NCBI RefSeq assembly: GCF_019219065.1 | Contig: NZ_JAHUWK010000004.1 | Span: 310,001-374,000 of the forward strand | Origin: Duganella sp. sic0402 | Lineage (GTDB): Bacteria > Pseudomonadota > Gammaproteobacteria > Burkholderiales > Burkholderiaceae_D | DNA length: 64,000 bases | Reading direction: 5' to 3' | Shown: positions 36,253 to 43,339 of the stretch, piece by piece | How positions within the stretch are numbered: the first letter of the stretch is position 1 | How the letters are laid out: each line of letters begins with the position of its first letter | The notes under the pieces: generated by a model | The model's database searches: none | What the model saw: the letters and a program-made list of their open reading frames with translations, nothing else | What the model was told of the DNA's origin: nothing | Translations under genes and position numbers: made by a program

Positions 36253-36990
36253 ATGTTCCACCGTCTACGCCAAGACATCAACAGCATCATCGAACGCGAT
36301 CCCGCCGCCCGCAACGCCTGGGAGGTGCTGACCTGCTACCCCGGCCTGCAAGCCATCGTCATGCACCGCTGGGCGCACTGGTACTGGACCCACCAGATGA
36401 AATGGCTGGGGCGCTTCGTCTCCTACCTGGCGCGCATCATCACCGGCATTGAGATACACCCAGGCGCCACCATCGGCCGCCGCGTCTTCATCGACCACGG
36501 CTTCGGCGTGGTGATCGGCGAAACCGCAGAAATCGGCGACGACTGCACCATCTACCAGGGCGTGACGCTGGGCGGCACCTCGCTGCACACCGGTGCCAAG
36601 CGCCACCCGACCTTGGGGCGCGGCGTCATCATCGGCGCTGGCGCCAAGGTGCTGGGCGGCTTTACCGTCGGCGAATACGCCAAGGTCGGCTCCAACGCGG
36701 TGCTGCTGAAGCCGCTGCCGCCGGGCGCGACGGCGGTCGGCAATCCGGCCCACATCGTGCAAAAAGATGTGCTGAACGCCGCCGCCAATCCTTTCGCCGC
36801 CTATGGCGTGACGCCGAACGGCGATGACCCGCTGTCCAAGGCGCTGCGCGGGCTGATCGAAAACGCGGTCAAGCAGGAGCAGCGCATCGAGCAGCTGGTG
36901 GCCACCATGAAGGCGGCGGGGCTGGCGTGTCAGAGCGTAGCTGAGTGTGATAAATTGAACTCCGACCAACTGAACAAGCTCGTCGAATAA
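36253..36990 (+). CDS. cysE: Serine O-acetyltransferase
   Basis: A 245-residue enzyme making O-acetylserine for cysteine synthesis. The N-terminal helical domain (FHRLRQDINSIIERDPAARNAWEVL) is followed by a left-handed parallel beta-helix of hexapeptide repeats with the signature IEIHPGATIGRRVFIDHGFGVVIGETA and DDCTIYQGVTLGGT. The C-terminal extension is longer than in the shortest family members. It starts 125 bp after rlmB and is probably a separate unit. Confidence 0.95.
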   Translation: MFHRLRQDINSIIERDPAARNAWEVLTCYPGLQAIVMHRWAHWYWTHQMKWLGRFVSYLARIITGIEIHPGATIGRRVFIDHGFGVVIGETAEIGDDCTIYQGVTLGGTSLHTGAKRHPTLGRGVIIGAGAKVLGGFTVGEYAKVGSNAVLLKPLPPGATAVGNPAHIVQKDVLNAAANPFAAYGVTPNGDDPLSKALRGLIENAVKQEQRIEQLVATMKAAGLACQSVAECDKLNSDQLNKLVE

Positions 36991-37002
36991 AAGGAAGTGG
37001 AT

Positions 37003-37680
37003 ATGGAAACAACGCCTGAAGGCCTGGAAATACTGGACCCGTTTGAAATCCGCGTGCTGGCGGTGCTGGCCGAGAAGGAAGCGCTGACGCCGGATAACTA
37101 TCCGCTGTCGTTGAACGCGCTGGTCAATGGCTGCAATCAGCTGTCGAGCCGCGATCCGGTGATGGCGCTGTCGGAAGAAACAGTGGCGGAAGTGCTGCAG
37201 CGGCTGATGCAGAACAAATATGTCAACGGTATCACCCAAGCTGGCGCGCGCGTCACCAAGTACGAACACCGGATGCGCATCAAGTGGTCGCTGGAGCAGG
37301 ACAAGCTGGCGGTGCTGACGATACTGATGCTGCGCGGCCTGCAAACCGCCGGCGAGATCCGCACCCGCAGCGGCCGGCTGCATGACTTCAAGTCGGTTGC
37401 CGATGTGGAGCAGGCGCTGCAATTCCTGATCGATAAATATCCGCCGCTGGTATCCAGGCTGCCGCTGGCGCCAGGCACCAAGGAGCCGCGCTACGGCCAT
37501 CTGCTGGGCGGCGAGGAAGCGCTGGCGCGCGAAGAAACCGCGCTCAGCCTGGGTGGTTCCGTCAGTACTGGCGGGCAGGGCACGCGCTTAGGCGCGCTGG
37601 AGCAGGAAGTCCAGCAACTGCGCCAGCAAGTCGAGGAGCTGACCGCGCAGTTTGCCGAGTTCCGCAAGCAGTTTGAATAA
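37003..37680 (+). CDS. yceH: YceH family protein (DUF480)
   Basis: A 225-residue protein with two tandem winged-helix domains typical of the YceH/DUF480 family (EILDPFEIRVLAVLAEKEALTPDNYPLSLNALVNGCNQLSSRDPVM). A C-terminal coiled-coil follows (LEQEVQQLRQQVEELTAQF). Its function is not established. The ATG at 37003 has AAGGA with good spacing; a GTG at 36997 is a weaker alternative. It lies 12 bp after cysE and is probably co-transcribed. Confidence 0.88.
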   Translation: METTPEGLEILDPFEIRVLAVLAEKEALTPDNYPLSLNALVNGCNQLSSRDPVMALSEETVAEVLQRLMQNKYVNGITQAGARVTKYEHRMRIKWSLEQDKLAVLTILMLRGLQTAGEIRTRSGRLHDFKSVADVEQALQFLIDKYPPLVSRLPLAPGTKEPRYGHLLGGEEALAREETALSLGGSVSTGGQGTRLGALEQEVQQLRQQVEELTAQFAEFRKQFE

Positions 37681-37715
37681 ACCATGGGCGCGGGCCGCTG
37701 GATTTTTTATCTTGC

Positions 37716-39116
37716 TTACACCACGGCAGCGCTGAACGATTCGGGCCGCCGCGCCAGCAGTTGAGACAGCCGTTGAAGGCCCGCCCGCAAACGTCCACGG
37801 TCCTTGATGCTGCCTAGAGAAATACGAATCGCATTCACCGAGCCGCCGCCAGTGGCGAAAGCCTCGGCCGGCGTGACGGCGATGCCCTCGTTGCCGGCTG
37901 CGCGCGCAAGCTGCGAAGAGTTCCAGTAAACCGGCAGCTCAAGCCATACATGCAGGCCGTCTCCGGCGCCGCTGTATCGTCCCGCCATGATGTCCCGCGC
38001 CATGCGGTGGCGCAGGCGTGCTTCCTTGCGCACGCCGTCCATCAATCTGTCAGCCGAACCGTCAAGTATCCACTGGGTGGCCAGCGCTGCCGTGAGCGGC
38101 GCGACCATCAGCGCAAATGATCTGAGCGCGACCAGGAAACGTTCGCGTTCGTGCGGATCGCGTATCAGCACGAAGGCGACACGCAAGCCTGGCGTCAGGC
38201 ATTTCGACAGCGTGGAGATGTAGTACGCCTGTTCCGGGGCAAACGTGGCCACGGGCGGCGGCGGGGCATCGGCCAGCAGCCAGTAGGGATCGTCCTCGAC
38301 GATGCGTACATTGCAGCGCCTGGCGATGCTGGCCAGCTCCTTGCGCCGCCGTTCCGGCATGGTGGTGGCGCAAGGGTTCTGTAATGTGGGATTGAGGTAG
38401 ACCAGCGCGGGCTTGTGCTGGCGGCAGGCTTGCTCAAGCTTCTCAGGCAGCATCCCGTGCTGGTCCGCTGCCACCGCGATGATGTGCCGGCCGAACTGGC
38501 TCGCTGCGGTGCGCAAGCCAGGATAACTCATAGGCTCGGCCAGGATGGCATCGCCAGGCTCGGTCAGCGCGAGCATCAAGGCAGCGATCGCCGCCTGGGC
38601 TCCCGGACAGACCACAACCTGTCGGGCATCGACCTGTCCGAACATCGGCGCCAGCCATTGGGCGCCAGCCTTGCGGTCGGAATCGCTGCCCCCGGCCAGG
38701 TGGTAAGTCATCAGCAATTCATTATCCGCTCGCATCAACACTTGAGCCAAACCTTGTTTCAGCATATCGTCGAAGTCCACGCCATCCGGCGGTGGCGGGG
38801 TGTTCATGCTCAGATCAAGGACTGCGTTTAACTCGACCTTCGGCGCTGCGACATAGGTGCCGCGCGCGCCGCGGCCCTCCAGCAGGTTGCGGCGTCTGGC
38901 TTCGTCGTAGGCGCGCGTGATCGTCGTCAGGTCGACGGCCAACTGTGCCGCCAACTGCCGCTGTGGAGGCAGGCGGTCGCCCGGTTTCAGCGATCCGTCC
39001 GCGAGCGCCGCCTGCAAGGCATCGGCGATCTGCAAAAAACGTGGCCCGCCGTGGACGGCCAAGCGCGGCAGCCAGATGGGGGAATTGCCATCTTGTATGG
39101 ATTCTAACTGGGACAT
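37716..39116 (-). CDS. MocR-type GntR regulator with aminotransferase domain
   Basis: A 466-residue MocR/PdxR-family protein: N-terminal GntR winged-helix (residues ~25-95, FLQIADALQAALADGSLKPGDRLPPQRQLAAQLAVDLTTITRAYDEA) and a fold-type I aminotransferase-like domain with the PLP lysine in STLSKCLTPG. Members sense PLP or amino-acid-derived ligands and regulate nearby genes. It diverges from a small membrane protein gene with ~125 bp between; that gene is a plausible target. Confidence 0.88.
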   Translation of the reverse strand: MSQLESIQDGNSPIWLPRLAVHGGPRFLQIADALQAALADGSLKPGDRLPPQRQLAAQLAVDLTTITRAYDEARRRNLLEGRGARGTYVAAPKVELNAVLDLSMNTPPPPDGVDFDDMLKQGLAQVLMRADNELLMTYHLAGGSDSDRKAGAQWLAPMFGQVDARQVVVCPGAQAAIAALMLALTEPGDAILAEPMSYPGLRTAASQFGRHIIAVAADQHGMLPEKLEQACRQHKPALVYLNPTLQNPCATTMPERRRKELASIARRCNVRIVEDDPYWLLADAPPPPVATFAPEQAYYISTLSKCLTPGLRVAFVLIRDPHERERFLVALRSFALMVAPLTAALATQWILDGSADRLMDGVRKEARLRHRMARDIMAGRYSGAGDGLHVWLELPVYWNSSQLARAAGNEGIAVTPAEAFATGGGSVNAIRISLGSIKDRGRLRAGLQRLSQLLARRPESFSAAVV

Positions 39117-39241
39117 TTTGTCTCAATGTATGGAAATTGCTTTAAGGTAGTATGCATCAGAACGTGCAGCAACACCATCCTTGCATGGCAGTCGCCGACG
39201 CCACAATAGATAGTGTCAAGTAATAACTGGAAATACTCAAA

Positions 39242-39478
39242 ATGGTGGACTGGATACCTGTAATCTTCGTGATCTTCAAGTTTCTCGTGCTTGGCACGGG
39301 GATGTTCTATGCCGTGAAGTGGCATTACGATCAAGGGAAGAAGAAGGAAAACGAAAGGCGCGCAGTGCTGCGCGCGGGCGGCAAAGTGGTCGCACTATTC
39401 GTGCTAGTGCTGCTGGGGCTGGGACTCGTCACCTTCTTCGTCATCAAAATGCTGGGTATGGACTTGACCTTTCCATGA
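39242..39478 (+). CDS. Small two-helix membrane protein
   Basis: A 78-residue protein with two transmembrane helices (residues ~5-24 and ~48-70) joined by a basic, Lys/Arg-rich loop (HYDQGKKKENERR), which the positive-inside rule places in the cytosol. GGAAA precedes the ATG. No family is recognised. It diverges from the MocR-type regulator and ends just before a strong terminator. Confidence 0.6.
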   Translation: MVDWIPVIFVIFKFLVLGTGMFYAVKWHYDQGKKKENERRAVLRAGGKVVALFVLVLLGLGLVTFFVIKMLGMDLTFP

Positions 39479-39506
39479 CCGCAAAGATGTGCCGGCAGGC
39501 GAAAAA

Positions 39507-39549
39507 AATCAGGCTTCATGCAGGACCGTAGTCCTGTTGAAGCCTGATT
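39507..39549. terminator. Bidirectional terminator
   Basis: Outer stem AATCAGGCTTCA / TGAAGCCTGATT encloses an inner stem CAGGAC / GTCCTG with a CGTA loop. An A-run lies on the left, giving U-rich output for the minus-strand porin gene that ends at 39561. It also bounds the small membrane protein gene on the plus strand. Confidence 0.8.
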
Positions 39550-39560
39550 GCTGTCGGCGC

Positions 39561-41963
39561 TTAGAAGCGGTAGATGTAGCGGACCGCGATATCTGCTACG
39601 TTCTGGCGGTTCTGCATGTTGACGGTGGTGTTATCCGAGTACGTGAATGGCACGCCGTTGTTGCTCCACTGGTATTCGTAAAACTTCACGCGTGAATAGC
39701 CGTAGTCGAAGCGCAGATCGGCATTCGGGCGGATCGCATACATCGCGGCCAGCCGCAGTCCCATCTGGCGGTAGCTGGCGTCCGGCAGGCCAATCGCTGC
39801 CTGGGCCAGGTTGGCTGCGCTGGGCGCCGTCACCGTGGTACCTGACACTCCGCTGGCGGCTGCCACGCCATACTTGTTGCGATCGTTCAGATACGCCAGG
39901 GTGAGATCGAAGCGCAGCTTCTCGCTGGCCTTGAACTTGGCGCCGATGCCGGCCGCGTCGTTGAAGTTGTGCAGGTCCGCCATGTAACCGGTGCTATGGT
40001 TGATGAACTGGGTCTGCTCGCCATGCGACATATAGGCGTTCAGCGTCAGCTTTTCCGACAGCGTGTAGCCAGCGTCCAGGCTGTACAGCGACACGCCGGA
40101 TTCACGCCAGCCCTTGCCGCCGTTCAGCGGAGCGTAACCGGTGGTGTTGCGGTCCTTGCCGTCTTCCGCCACCAGTTGCAGGTTCAGGTTCTCGGCCGGA
40201 TTCCAGTCCAGCGACAGCTTCCATTTTTCTCGCTTCAGATTGGTCAAGGACAGCGGGAATACCGAGTTGCCCGCCAGCGCCAGAATCGCCGCCGCCGGCA
40301 GTTGCTGGCCATAGCAGGCACGGCCGCCGCAATACAGGTTGATCAGCGCCAGATTGGCGGCGGTGGTGCCGGCCACGGCTGGATCGAGCGTGCTCAGCGT
40401 GGTCCAGTCGGAGCCGGTGCGCTTGCTTTCCGAATAGCTGATCGCGCCATTCAAGGTTTCCGACAGGTTGCGGCGCAGTTCCGCGCGATAGCCGGTTTCC
40501 TTGGTCTTGGCGCGCAGCGCGGTCAGGCCGGCGACGTTTTCGTCCGCCGCCGAAGTCGGCACTTCGCGTTCCACCTGATAGTAGTCGGCGCCCAGCGTGG
40601 CGCGCCAGCCCTGGGCGATGCGGTAGCTGGCCTCCAGCTTGCCGGTGGTTTTGACGTTGCTGGTGCGGCTGTTGTACCAGGCGCCATCCAGATTGGTGTA
40701 GCTGGCTGGCGTGGTGGCCGGCGTGACGGCCGACGGTTCCAGGTTGTAGCGGAACAGCGGGGTCTTGTCGTCGCGGTCTTCGTGCTTGATATTGGCCAGC
40801 AGCGACAGCTTGCTGGTCGGCCGCGCGGTAAAGCCGAACTGGGTCAGCAGCGTGTCGACGCGGGCATTCAGGCTGGAGGCACCGGCCGGTGCACCCAGCA
40901 GGCCGTTGGCGGCAAAGCTGTCGTTCTGGCTGGCGTGGGTGTACGCCACCTTGAAGTTGGCCTTGACCGCGCGGCTGAACGCATAGCTGCCGTCCAGGTA
41001 GAACTGGTGCGCCTGGTTATCCGGCGGCAGCGCCATCGCCGATTGCAGCACGCTCTGCAAGCTCATGCCGCCGCCAGCGATAATGTTGTTGCCGACCGCA
41101 GGATAGCCGGGCAGGGCCACGCCCAGGCCGCTATTGAAGCTGTTCGGCACCACCGGGTTGAGACTGCCATTGGCGTTGTTGTACAGCGAGCCATAGTAGC
41201 CGAGGCCGATCAGCAGCTTGCTGTCATGGTAGTTCAGCCGCATGTCGAGCTGCTTGGTGGAGGAGTCGATCGGCTCCGGCACCAGCAGCAACGCGCCGGC
41301 CGTGTAGTTGGCCTGGTTCATGGCTGTGGTGCTTGAAGTGCCGCAGACGTAGGCGGCGCAAGCATAGCCGCGGCCCCACAGGCGGGCGCCGCTCTTGTCC
41401 TCGTTCTTGAAATTGGCCTCGAATTGCAGGTCAGGCGTCAGCCATTGCTCATAGTTGAGCGAGGCGGCCTTGCGCTCGGTGCCGATGTTCACGTTCTTGC
41501 CGGTGCCCGGCTTTGCCAGCCGCGCGATCACTGGCGTGGTGCTGCCGATGCCGGTCATGGCGGTGTTGATGGTGCGCGGATACTCGCGGCTGATCTCGCT
41601 GTACTCGGCAGCATATTTCCACGCGCCTTGTTTTTCGTGCAGGAAGCTGACCGAGCGGCCTTCCAGCGCGCCGTCGTTGACGTTGATGCGCATCCAGGTG
41701 CCGGTGGCGTCGTCGCGGGTGACCCACTCGACGTCGACGATGGCGTAGGCGTCGTTGTTGCGCTTGCCGTTGTACTGGCCGTAGATGGCGCGGTCGTCCT
41801 TGCCGCCGCTGAGGGCGCCGAGGCCGACGCTGATTACGCTGTCGGGCTTGATCAGCTTGGCCACGTCATCTTCTGCGGCGGCTGTCGAAAAGATCGCCAT
41901 CAGGGCCAGCGCCAGCGCTGTAGGGCGCAGCGTGGCCGTATGAAGCTTGGTTTTCATTGTCAT
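39561..41963 (-). CDS. mtrB: MtrB/PioB family decahaem-associated outer-membrane porin
   Basis: An 800-residue outer-membrane beta-barrel with a signal peptide (to about residue 30, ending STAAA). It fits the MtrB/PioB family: tyrosine- and asparagine-rich alternating strands throughout, and terminal aromatic-ending strand AVRYIYRF. Its length is nearer PioB (~810) than Shewanella MtrB (~700), and it lacks the N-terminal CxxC seen in MtrB. In the family the barrel surrounds an MtrA-type decahaem cytochrome and lets electrons cross the outer membrane. The gene follows the decahaem gene by 7 bp in the same direction, which is the typical order. Confidence 0.92.
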   Translation of the reverse strand: MTMKTKLHTATLRPTALALALMAIFSTAAAEDDVAKLIKPDSVISVGLGALSGGKDDRAIYGQYNGKRNNDAYAIVDVEWVTRDDATGTWMRINVNDGALEGRSVSFLHEKQGAWKYAAEYSEISREYPRTINTAMTGIGSTTPVIARLAKPGTGKNVNIGTERKAASLNYEQWLTPDLQFEANFKNEDKSGARLWGRGYACAAYVCGTSSTTAMNQANYTAGALLLVPEPIDSSTKQLDMRLNYHDSKLLIGLGYYGSLYNNANGSLNPVVPNSFNSGLGVALPGYPAVGNNIIAGGGMSLQSVLQSAMALPPDNQAHQFYLDGSYAFSRAVKANFKVAYTHASQNDSFAANGLLGAPAGASSLNARVDTLLTQFGFTARPTSKLSLLANIKHEDRDDKTPLFRYNLEPSAVTPATTPASYTNLDGAWYNSRTSNVKTTGKLEASYRIAQGWRATLGADYYQVEREVPTSAADENVAGLTALRAKTKETGYRAELRRNLSETLNGAISYSESKRTGSDWTTLSTLDPAVAGTTAANLALINLYCGGRACYGQQLPAAAILALAGNSVFPLSLTNLKREKWKLSLDWNPAENLNLQLVAEDGKDRNTTGYAPLNGGKGWRESGVSLYSLDAGYTLSEKLTLNAYMSHGEQTQFINHSTGYMADLHNFNDAAGIGAKFKASEKLRFDLTLAYLNDRNKYGVAAASGVSGTTVTAPSAANLAQAAIGLPDASYRQMGLRLAAMYAIRPNADLRFDYGYSRVKFYEYQWSNNGVPFTYSDNTTVNMQNRQNVADIAVRYIYRF

Positions 41964-41970
41964 TTCTCCC

Positions 41971-42921
41971 TCAACGGAACATGAACTGCGGTGTTGGATT
42001 GGTCACGGTCGGATTGTTCGAGCCATGGACCTGGGTGTGGCAGTTGTTGCAGGCGCGGCCTTGCGTGACCCAGGTGCCGGACTTGCCTGGCGTGTTGGTG
42101 GTCGGAGCGGTAGCCTGCGCGCCAGCCACTTGCGGGATGAAGCCGCCGTGCGGGGTGTGGCATTGCTGGCAGAGGAAGGGCGGACGCGCTTTCAGCATGT
42201 TTTCCGCCGTGGTGCCGTGCGGGTTGTGGCACAGCGTGCAGTCTTCGTTGACCGGCTCGTGGTTATGTACGAACGGACCGCGTTTTTCCATATGGCAGGT
42301 GTAGCAGGTGTCGTTGATGCTGTCGCGCTTGAGCAGTTTAGGGCCCACCGAGCCATGCGGATTGTGGCAGTCGGAGCAGCTCATCTTGCCTTCAGGGATA
42401 GGGTGGTGCGAAGGACGGTTGACCTGGCCGCGCTGTTCCTTGTGGCAGGCGTAGCAGACTTCGGGCTGGGTGCGCTTGTCGCGGACCTTGTCGTGGCCGG
42501 TGTGTACCTGGTGGCAGGAGGTGCAGGCCACATCGCGCGTGTCGTGGGTGCTGCCGGCCCAGTGCGAGCGCTTGGCGTCCTTCTCGTGACAGGACAGGCA
42601 GGCGTCGTTGCGGTCGGCGACCGGGGTTTTGGCGTGCTTGGTAAAGGTACGCTCAGGCGCCGGCCGTTGCTGGCCTTTGCTGTCCGCGTGGGCGTCGCTG
42701 GCGCCGTGGCAGCTGGTACAGGTCGGCGTGCGGCCGTCGGCGCGGGTGCCGTGTTTGCCTTTGCCGATTTGCAGCAGTTGGGGATTATCGCTTTCGTCGT
42801 GACAAGCGGTGCATTTGGCATCCCCTTTGAGCACCAGGTCATCGCCCTGGGCCGCTGCGGGGAAGGCGCTTGCCATGCCGGCGACCAAGGCCAGGATGGA
42901 AACGAGTCGCAGTATCTTCAT
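41971..42921 (-). CDS. mtrA: MtrA/DmsE family periplasmic decahaem c-type cytochrome
   Basis: A 316-residue exported cytochrome (signal peptide to about residue 24, AFPAAAQG). It carries exactly ten CxxCH motifs: CTACH, CTSCH, CLSCH, CTSCH, CYACH, CSDCH, CYTCH, CTLCH, CQQCH and CNNCH. Ten haems, length and spacing match MtrA/MtoA/PioA/DmsE, which fill the MtrB-type porin as a molecular wire. CGGAGA precedes the ATG. A sigma-54-type promoter lies ~50 bp upstream. It can pass electrons out to minerals or electrodes, or in from Fe(II) as in MtoA and PioA; direction is not set by sequence. Confidence 0.94.
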   Translation of the reverse strand: MKILRLVSILALVAGMASAFPAAAQGDDLVLKGDAKCTACHDESDNPQLLQIGKGKHGTRADGRTPTCTSCHGASDAHADSKGQQRPAPERTFTKHAKTPVADRNDACLSCHEKDAKRSHWAGSTHDTRDVACTSCHQVHTGHDKVRDKRTQPEVCYACHKEQRGQVNRPSHHPIPEGKMSCSDCHNPHGSVGPKLLKRDSINDTCYTCHMEKRGPFVHNHEPVNEDCTLCHNPHGTTAENMLKARPPFLCQQCHTPHGGFIPQVAGAQATAPTTNTPGKSGTWVTQGRACNNCHTQVHGSNNPTVTNPTPQFMFR

Positions 42922-42968
42922 TATTTTCTCCGTGTGATAGACAGGTGTCTCTCTGTCATCTCCCTATT

Positions 42969-42984
42969 TGCAAAAACAATGCCC
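42969..42984 (-). promoter_or_regulatory. Sigma-54 promoter of the mtrA-mtrB operon
   Basis: The minus-strand sequence GGGCATTGTTTTTGCA matches the -24/-12 consensus TGGCAC-N5-TTGCA with GG and GC 12 bp apart. The predicted start is about 42958, leaving a ~37-nt leader before the mtrA ATG. It shares 12 of 14 core bases (GGC-TT-TTTTTGC) with the site at 45811-45826. Confidence 0.65.
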
Positions 42985-43036
42985 GCCAAAAATAGTGGCA
43001 AAAATTTTCATAAGACATTGTTTATAAACGGAATTT

Positions 43037-43216
43037 ATGTGGAGCTTAAGGCTGATTTGTTTTCTCGAAGATGGGAAAGTGGCGGCGTATTTCCTCGCTA
43101 TTGAGAGCCGCTTCCACATTCCTGTTTTTGGGATTGCCGTAGCCGCGCTTGCCATGCGCCTGCCCCGCAACGCAGACTGGCAATATGGTCCTACCTGCAT
43201 TCCTTCTGATCGTTGA
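43037..43216 (+). CDS. Possible 59-residue protein in the mtrA-cbcL gap
   Basis: An ATG at 43037 opens a frame of 59 codons ending TGA at 43216, 11 bp before a plus-strand terminator. The product starts MWSLRLICFLEDG and has a hydrophobic centre (HIPVFGIAVAALAM) that could be a short membrane segment. No ribosome site is seen and part of the frame overlaps the proposed activator sites for mtrA. It may instead be the body of a small RNA ending at the terminator. I list it because the 418-bp gap otherwise holds no gene. Confidence 0.3.
   Translation: MWSLRLICFLEDGKVAAYFLAIESRFHIPVFGIAVAALAMRLPRNADWQYGPTCIPSDR
43066..43127. promoter_or_regulatory. Candidate activator sites upstream of the mtrA promoter
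   Basis: CGAAGATGGGAAA at 43066-43078 and CATTCCTGTTT at 43117-43127 are imperfect inverted copies of AAAYGGGAA. Closely similar elements in the same order and orientation lie upstream of the cytochrome c promoter (45873-45907). The distance of 80-140 bp from the -24 element suits an NtrC-type activator. Confidence 0.5.
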
Positions 43217-43226
43217 GCGTAGTCTG

Positions 43227-43259
43227 AGCCCGTCGCCGTCGAGGTGACGGGCTTTTTTT
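43227..43259 (+). terminator. Plus-strand terminator in the mtrA-cbcL gap
   Basis: Stem AGCCCGTC / GACGGGCT followed by seven T on the plus strand. On the minus strand no T-run follows. No annotated plus-strand gene ends here except the doubtful 59-residue frame, so a small transcript is implied. Confidence 0.8.
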
Positions 43260-43288
43260 GTGCTGCCGGGCAGCCCTTGCGGGGCGCG

Positions 43289-43318
43289 AAAAAAAAGGCC
43301 ACGGCAAGCGCCGTGGCC
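43289..43318 (-). terminator. Terminator of the cytochrome c / CbcL-like operon
   Basis: Perfect 9-bp stem GGCCACGGC / GCCGTGGCC with an AAGC loop, followed on the minus strand by a run of eight T. It lies 21 bp after the stop of the multihaem gene. Confidence 0.88.
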
Positions 43319-43339
43319 CAACACGCACATCGATCGGGG

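Noticed and set aside
41947-43104. Long plus-strand open frame over the mtrA gene
   Set aside because: It is antisense to the decahaem cytochrome and reflects GC-rich codon bias; its translation shows no domain.
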